The notes under the pieces: generated by a model | What the model saw: only the letters and a program-made list of their open reading frames with translations | What the model was told of the DNA's origin: nothing | Databases searched by the model: none | In this document: in pieces, positions 57,575 to 64,000 of the stretch | How the letters are laid out: the number at the start of each line of letters is the position of its first letter | How positions within the stretch are numbered: position 1 is the stretch's first letter | Translations under genes and position numbers: made by a program | Assembly: GCF_958979055.1 (NCBI RefSeq) | Contig: NC_084887.1 | Coordinates: forward strand, 33,148,620-33,212,619 | DNA: 64,000 nucleotides | DNA from: Alnus glutinosa | Taxonomy: Eukaryota; Streptophyta; Magnoliopsida; Fagales; Betulaceae | Reading direction: 5' to 3'

Positions 57575-60500
57575 TAAGAAACAAAGAGTATTTGCAACTT
57601 CAATAAGAATTGATTCTAAGCGCTACTCAACTGGGTCCTCTATTTGCACACCCAAACTAACTAAAGGGCAGGGAAAGCATCGCACTTATAAATAAAAACT
57701 ATACCACATGCTGTCATTTAATTTCACTTTCAAATAAAGAGATATGGGCCTTGCGAACTTTTGTAGAATGAGCATTGCTTCAACGTTGAACAGAAACAAA
57801 TAGCATGGCAAGCAATAGCAGCCACCTGAAAGTCACACGTCCCAGAAGTTGTTGCTTCCCAACACAGGAAAAAACAGAACCTTCTAAAACATCCATTTCA
57901 AAATCACTAAAACATTTAGCCCATTGCACATGTTCCACTAAATTGAAGAGAGAATTATTCATCATGTTTATGATCTCAATAGTTCAATGTCCATGCCAGC
58001 GCATATAGATATCATGATTGCAAAGACCCAGTCAAGAGACTCAAGACATACTAACATGGTGCCTTGTGTCACTTTCTCATTGTTGACTGAAAACAATTCT
58101 AGTACGAAAAAGATAAGTTGGCAACTCCTCTGTCAGCATCTCCAATGTCAAGGAGATAACCTATTCAGAGCTACAATGTTCACAGATGGACAATCTCAAA
58201 TCTTAATACTGAAGGTCCAGTCAAAGAAGATACCAAGCAACAACCATGTAAGAGTGCACGCACATTCACAACTTTTCAACATATTATTTTCCTAACAAGC
58301 TTGCAAAAGCAGTGTCTTTGAATTTTGCAATCATGTATGGCTAATACAATTCACAAGGGATTTGAATGACCTCATCAAAGAATAAACACACAATACATTT
58401 TCTGTAGTAATTTAATTCATAAAAAGTAAAAATCTACCTTGGCCGGACTCTGGTTGAATAACAAATCCCTCAACAATGATTTATTTAAATCAATAGCAGT
58501 TGGAGGGTGATCATTCCCATTTGCGTATAAAAATACCTGAGCCTGTCGCATTAGATCATTTGAATCTGCCTGCAATTTTACTTTTGCATTAGTCAATGTC
58601 AACCCAGACCATTGATATACATAAACGTTAATATTCAAAAATAACCAGAAGAAATCCCTTTTACAACTGAATTATCATAAGAGGAACACAAGGGTCAGAC
58701 ATTGGTTAAAATTCATTAGAATCTGCACCTCTGGACTCAACCAAGGTTAACCCCTCAAGGTGTCAGGCTCACAAGGCTTGTACAATATATTGAGGCCAGA
58801 GCCACTTCTAAACCAAAAATTTTGGTCTCGAGTTGAGCTGGGGGCGTCATTTCATTCTATGAAGGTTTTGAGTACTATATCAGAGCAAAGGCAAGATTTT
58901 CTTCATTCTCTCTCTCTCTTGGGAGGGGTAAGGAGGGTGGAGTGGCTGAGGTTGACATCTTAGGGAAAAAAATAAATAAAGAGGAGAGCTAAACTCTACA
59001 TTACTCGCCCTCATCAGGTGCCATGACAGCAAATTCAAGTGTGTGGAGGCAGAAAGCTAGTTCCAAACAGAGAAAGGATTAAACAAACAAATCTTAAGAA
59101 TCAATCCAACCTAAAGTATCCTTAATTCCTATGACTTTGATTTTGAAATGCAATAAAAATTCTTTGAAGAAACAAACTGCTTATTTCCTTTCTTTTGTTG
59201 TTGGGTGCAAGGGTGTTCCACTAAATGGGACATAGAAATTGCTCAAGTTTCAGATTATGGAATTCATCATCCAATAGAAAGTTGACAGTTCTTAAAATTC
59301 AGATATACTAGAGTGAAGGGAAAACCTGTTTGGAAAACATATCAAGAGTACTTTGTCCATTAGTCAACATGGCCGCAGCAATAAAAACAGCCTTTGAAAT
59401 TTTTAAAGGAAAAGACTCCATTGCATATGATATACATGCACCACCAAAATCATGTCCCACCAAAATGACCTGCATAAATATAAAAAAACAAAAAGATATA
59501 GAGAGTATGATATATATTCAAGAAAAAGAAATGTTCTACTAACTTGTATACAAATTCAGGTTCAAGCAGAAAATAACACAAATGTAAATCCAAGAGAATA
59601 TGAGTGGAAATAGCAAATAACTTTCCATAATAGAAGCAACAACATTTCATAGGCAGTATTCACCATTCTAGTTGAAAATATCGATTGAGTGAAACCATCA
59701 AAACCTTGTGATTAGGCTTTCCAAACAATACAGTGTGACATATAAACCCCTGTTTCAAAGGTAGTTATCACCCATATATCAGTATTTTATATTTTTGTTA
59801 TTAATGTGATCATGATCCCAATTTCCAAAGCTCTACTATCGGAGTAATAAAAAAAAAATTGAACTCAACAACCAAACAAGAAGTTCAAATTCTTATAAAA
59901 TGAGCAGGTCAGATTAGTTCTGTAATCTCTCTGTGTAATTTTTTCCTGTGCTAGGTAGTTTTGTCTGTCTTATTCAGGAATGAGCAAGGGGAACTCTCCA
60001 GCAAGAGCAAATCTTCAAATTGGAAAATTGTCTAAATTAAGATTTGCCGTGTGCTCAAGACATGCTTTTTGAACGCTTTTTAGAAAACTGCAAGCACTAA
60101 AAAACACTCTTTTTTATTTTTTTAACCAATGCTCAAATCATTAAAATTAACGTCAAATCTTAAAGCATCTAAAATGGACATTTGATTTGTCATACAAGCA
60201 CTGCTCTCTAGGCAAACTTTTTTGGGGGAAAAAGAGACAAAAGACAGACTAAAACAACATTAATCCTTCAACCAACAACCTTTGTGCAATTGGAAAATGC
60301 TCTTAATTATTCAAGCTAATAATAGGCTAAATATATTAGTATTTTGATTTTTATAAATTTTTTATTAGCAGAGCCAGGATTCTTTCCTTTGGGGAGGAGG
60401 TCTATGACCATAATAAACACAAAGCTAATAAAGGAGATTATTGACAATTTCTTCACTGTTCTTCTAACAAAAAGTAAAACTTATTAGACTTAATATGTTG

Positions 60501-63088
60501 AACCTATTACAATTATATGTATCAGAACATAAACAAAGCAAATAACTATAGTATGTTTGAAATTTTTTGAATACTTTAACTTTTCATTAACACGGTGAAA
60601 ACATTACTAAATTAGACTTTTAAGTTCTTATTTGGTCAGTAACAAAAGGCAAGAAAAAAAAAATTTTAAAAAAAGAAAAAAATTTTGAACCTTAAAATCA
60701 TGTCCAATTACAATATAAAATCCAAAACATTATTGGGGGGCTGGGCCCCTCTCCCTGCACCTCTGGAAAAACATAATAATACTTAGACTGAATATTCTGA
60801 ATATTTCTCCTAGGAGCTATTATACATTATATTTAAAAAATGTGTAATTTACTTCAAACAGGAGTTAGGCTTTAGGAGGCCTTTGTGCTTAAATGAGTCT
60901 AGCGCTTTTAAAAACACTAATAGACACATAAATAAAATAAAATAATAAGCAATAGAAAAGAACCTTCTCGCCCTCAGCAAGTTTTTCAAGAAAATCAGTA
61001 AGTGGCTTCACATATTGCGAAAGACTTGTAATGCTGTTCGGATCGAACGTATGAATCCCAGAACCAGTTAAGTCTATAGCAGATACTTTGAAACCTCCTT
61101 CTTCTAGAAGTGCTATAGTTTTATACCAACACCAAGCACCAAAGCCACCTCCATGGACAAGGACAAAACGGTTGGTTTCTAGATCATCAAGCCTTATGTC
61201 CTGTCGAAGAGAGACATGGTCAGGAACCAAATGCAATTCAAAATGATAAGAGCTGAAAAAATCTAAAACAATATATGTGTGTGAGCGCGCGCGTGTACAT
61301 GTATGTGTGTTTGTTTCTGCTAGACAGATACCAATTAAAACCAGAAAGTGATTAAATGCAAAGCTTTAGACTTGCATCTTATAGAAAATACACAGCCTGT
61401 GCGCATAAATTGAACTGGAAAGCATACTTTATGTACTATAAAATATTGTTGATAACCAGAAAGAAGATATTACGGAAAAAGTAAGGCGATATATGAAGTT
61501 ACACAAACTACTATACATTTGTGTGTAGACTAACGTCAAAACTAGTCTTACAACTACAAGGCTAATAGAATGCCTCAATTGATTATGCTCCATATCATCC
61601 AGTAAAACCTCAAACTGTTGAAGTCTAATATATCATACTTGGTCTCAACTAGTTGGTTCACACCACCTTTTTCACATAAAGACTATCACATCTAAAGGTG
61701 TTATTATTTGAGAACAACTGACTACTCATCATCTCCGTTTTTCATAAAACAAAGAGAAACCATTTCTACATAGAGCCATTCATCATTGCCTTTAGTTTTA
61801 CCAGTTCCTGCATTTACCTTGCACCACATTATGAGCATAATTGTATTGGTAGTAGTCATACGGGCATGTAACCATTTTTAGCACAAAGAAGAAAGTAATT
61901 TTTGTTAATTTCCTTATGTCTTTCTATAATAAAGAAAATGCGCAGGCCAAAAGTGCATCCCTAGCCACTATAAAAAGAATTGGAGTTACATAATTTTTTG
62001 CTGATGATATTACAGCAAGAGCAATGGATTCTGTCCAGTGGTGCACATTGAATAACATAGAGACATAAATTCTACATCTAAGTCTAATGACCTCCAATTT
62101 TCCATTTGAGATTCCTCCTCAGTGATCTTTAATTCGTTAAAGCAGAATCCAATAGACCAAAAATAGAGACAATTACACGGCTCCAGTGACATATTTCCAG
62201 TGTGGGCTTAAACAATTAAACCTGGGCATCTCATACAGGCATCAGTCAAGAATATACCCAGAATAGCAAATTCACTTTCCAAAATTCTTATGGTCTCTAT
62301 TCCACCAATAGCATACTAAATTCAATTTCCAAAAGTCTTATGACCTTGTAATCAATTATTAGGATAGCAGAAAAGATGCAACACATGCATCCATAAACAC
62401 ATATTGAAGCACATATATATATTATATAAACAAAAATAGCAAATGATAATTGAAGCCAACTGCAGGCCTTCAGAGTAATCATAATTTGTTCCCATTCCGA
62501 AAAACAAAGAAATTCCAATGTCGAAAACATCATATCATCAACTACGAAAATTCAGCATCACAAGCGAAATATACCATCAATTCCATAACGATTAACGAAC
62601 ACTTCCATTGGGAGAAACCAAATAACCCAGAAACAGAAATCACACGCATTTACTCATAAACTACTCCAAATTCCGACTACAGCATCCAATTCGGTAACTT
62701 AAAAAAAATGAACAAAAAAGAAAACCCCACAAACCCAAACCTGATTAACAAGCTGCTGAGGCTGCAGCAAAGGGTCTGTGAGTGACCTGGCCCTTGAGCT
62801 CGAACTCCGGGGCAGCTGGTTGCTCTTCTTGGACCCCGAGTTCGGGTAGCGAAGCGAAGAGGACCGATCGAACGGCAGAGCACCGTTGTGCTGCTGTAAG
62901 AGGATGGTGGCGGCGGCGAGAGCTTGTTCTTGAATTAAAGCGTCGTCGAATTTCTCTTTTCGCGAGGATCGGATTCGGCTCCAGCGGTTGCTGGAGTTGG
63001 AGGCGACCGGCGGTTGGTTCGCTAGCCGCTTTGTGGGTTTCTTCTTGTTCACTGGCTTGGGTGCGAGGCAGGCGCAGAAGTTGCCCAT
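57166..63088 (-). CDS. Plastid-type methylesterase, MES11/13-like, with Asp in the nucleophile position
   Basis: This is an alpha/beta hydrolase of the plant MES family, whose active members hydrolyse methyl esters of salicylate, jasmonate and IAA. Five exons (63088-62741, 61200-60964, 59469-59326, 58569-58438, 57444-57166) join in frame to 379 codons plus stop. Residues 1-115 are a basic, Ser-rich extension (SRARSLTDPLLQPQQLVNQ at its end) as in the long chloroplast-predicted MES proteins. It starts MGNFCACL, which could instead be N-myristoylated. The hydrolase core has oxyanion HGGGFGAW (from 132), nucleophile elbow GHDFGG (200-205), acid D328 and H356. The expected catalytic Ser is Asp202, so ordinary esterase chemistry is doubtful. 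From memory this substitution occurs in the MES11/13/14/15 branch, arguing against a random mutation. Confidence 0.92.
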
Positions 63089-64000
63089 TGGTGGTGCATG
63101 TAGAAAAACAGAAACACACACACACCCACACCCAGGCACACACAGGACTGGAGGACAGAGAGCTTTTTCAGGTGGGAGCAAAAGGTGGTGAACTGAACTC
63201 AGGGGTCACATGAACAGAGTAGGCCTGGGAGTGGGACGGGGTATCAGACTTCAGAGACAGAGAAGAGGAGGCGTTACGTATCTACATATATAGAGTACCC
63301 GAGTAGGTGCGAAATGGGTGAAAAAAAATGGTCTCGCTCTTGCTACGAATTCTCCAAATTAACCTTGGAGTTTCCACTTTTAGGCCCGTGTATACTGTAC
63401 TGTATACCGTATAGTAGTAGTAGTAAAAATACTAAAAAACCCAAATCCACTGCATGAAGTATAAGGTGGTAAAAATAGTTTTAAATACTTTGATTCAAAG
63501 TGATATATGTATAAAGTATTAGTAGAAAAAACAAAAATAAAATAATCTTCTTAAATAATATTTTTTATAGAGATACAATTTTTAATAAAAGATATGCATA
63601 AAGTTATTTGATAATGGAAGACAATCACAATTTCCTCGCTGTTTCCTGGAGACAAGAGTCCAACCAACCCCCAACAAATATTTTTGGACGTTCAGGAGAA
63701 TTTACAATAACTCCCATAGTCCCAACCTTCTGCTAAAGGCGTCTCGTATATTGATATATGCTAAGTTTCACATTACTTAATTACTATATAAAATTGGGTT
63801 TCATAAAATCTAACTTGTCATTTTGGAATGACTGTGTAAATGTGAGCATCGCTTTTGATGTGGCCTTGATGAGCATGTTAAGAGTTTAAGAATGGAGAAT
63901 TTGTAACATTTCGGTCCCATATTAAGAAGAGATTAATAGCCTAGATATAGTGGGTAGTTTGTACAAATACTTATGGGTGTTAAATTCCATATTGCATAAT
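63089..64000. other. Methylesterase promoter and window edge
   Basis: The minus strand contains CTATATATG at about 63285-63293 as a weak TATA candidate, and a CA/GA-rich leader near 63113-63145. The remainder to 64000 is AT-rich with no gene recognised. Confidence 0.4.

Noticed and set aside
60364..60773. Possible hAT element in methylesterase intron 2 (CAGAGCCAGG ... CCTGCACCTCTG)
   Set aside because: The ends are only loosely inverted and the flanking octamers do not match.
62782..63213. 143-codon plus-strand frame
   Set aside because: It is the antisense of methylesterase exon 1, whose minus-strand frame joins the other exons correctly.

Overview
This is AT-rich, intron-rich nuclear DNA of a flowering plant, most likely a woody eudicot. 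The evidence is GT-AG introns interrupting plant-specific protein families (RDR1, an ALS1-type ABC transporter, a SPIRAL1-like protein, a plastid-type methylesterase) and abundant plant transposon classes. I cannot name the species. Exon structures were built by eye from splice signals, reading-frame continuity and family similarity recalled from memory.

Five protein-coding genes are supported, each with an uninterrupted frame across all predicted exons. (1) RDR1-type RNA-dependent RNA polymerase, minus strand, 12011-16438, 1011 aa, catalytic DLDGD intact but lacking the usual N-terminal RRM-like region. (2) Half-size ABC transporter of the ABCB27/TAP2/ALS1 type, plus strand, 24952-36545, 17 exons, 644 aa. 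(3) eIF3 subunit m, minus strand, 37103-43064, 10 exons, 411 aa, convergent with the transporter. (4) SPIRAL1-like microtubule protein, minus strand, 51818-53522, 119 aa. (5) Chloroplast-type methylesterase (MES11/13-like), minus strand, 57166-63088, 5 exons, 379 aa, with Asp where the catalytic Ser normally sits. They look like ordinary neighbours, not an operon or a pathway cluster.

The rest is mainly transposons and old duplications. Region 0-5.4 kb holds several diverged direct repeats. A complete non-autonomous CACTA element (5810-9400) carries arrays of a GAGCCGTTTT motif and a captured-looking GC-rich leader segment. Related flanking sequence lies on both sides of the RDR1 gene (about 5.4-9.5 kb and 17.3-20.3 kb), and different transposons entered the two copies about 20 bp apart. 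The introns of the ABC and eIF3m genes contain a SINE, a hAT element, LINE 3' ends, a Mutator-like foldback and a small solo LTR, most with visible target-site duplications.

The most striking structure is the nest at 43856-50382. It is an LTR retrotransposon with matching ATGTC target duplications and an internal region reduced to 320 bp. Its 5' LTR contains a MITE and a poly(A) retroposon, which itself contains a hAT element. Its 3' LTR contains a 2.9-kb solo LTR. The two LTRs serve as each other's empty sites, so the insertion history can be read directly. I saw no CRISPR array, rRNA gene or confident functional tRNA gene, and no prokaryotic-style system.
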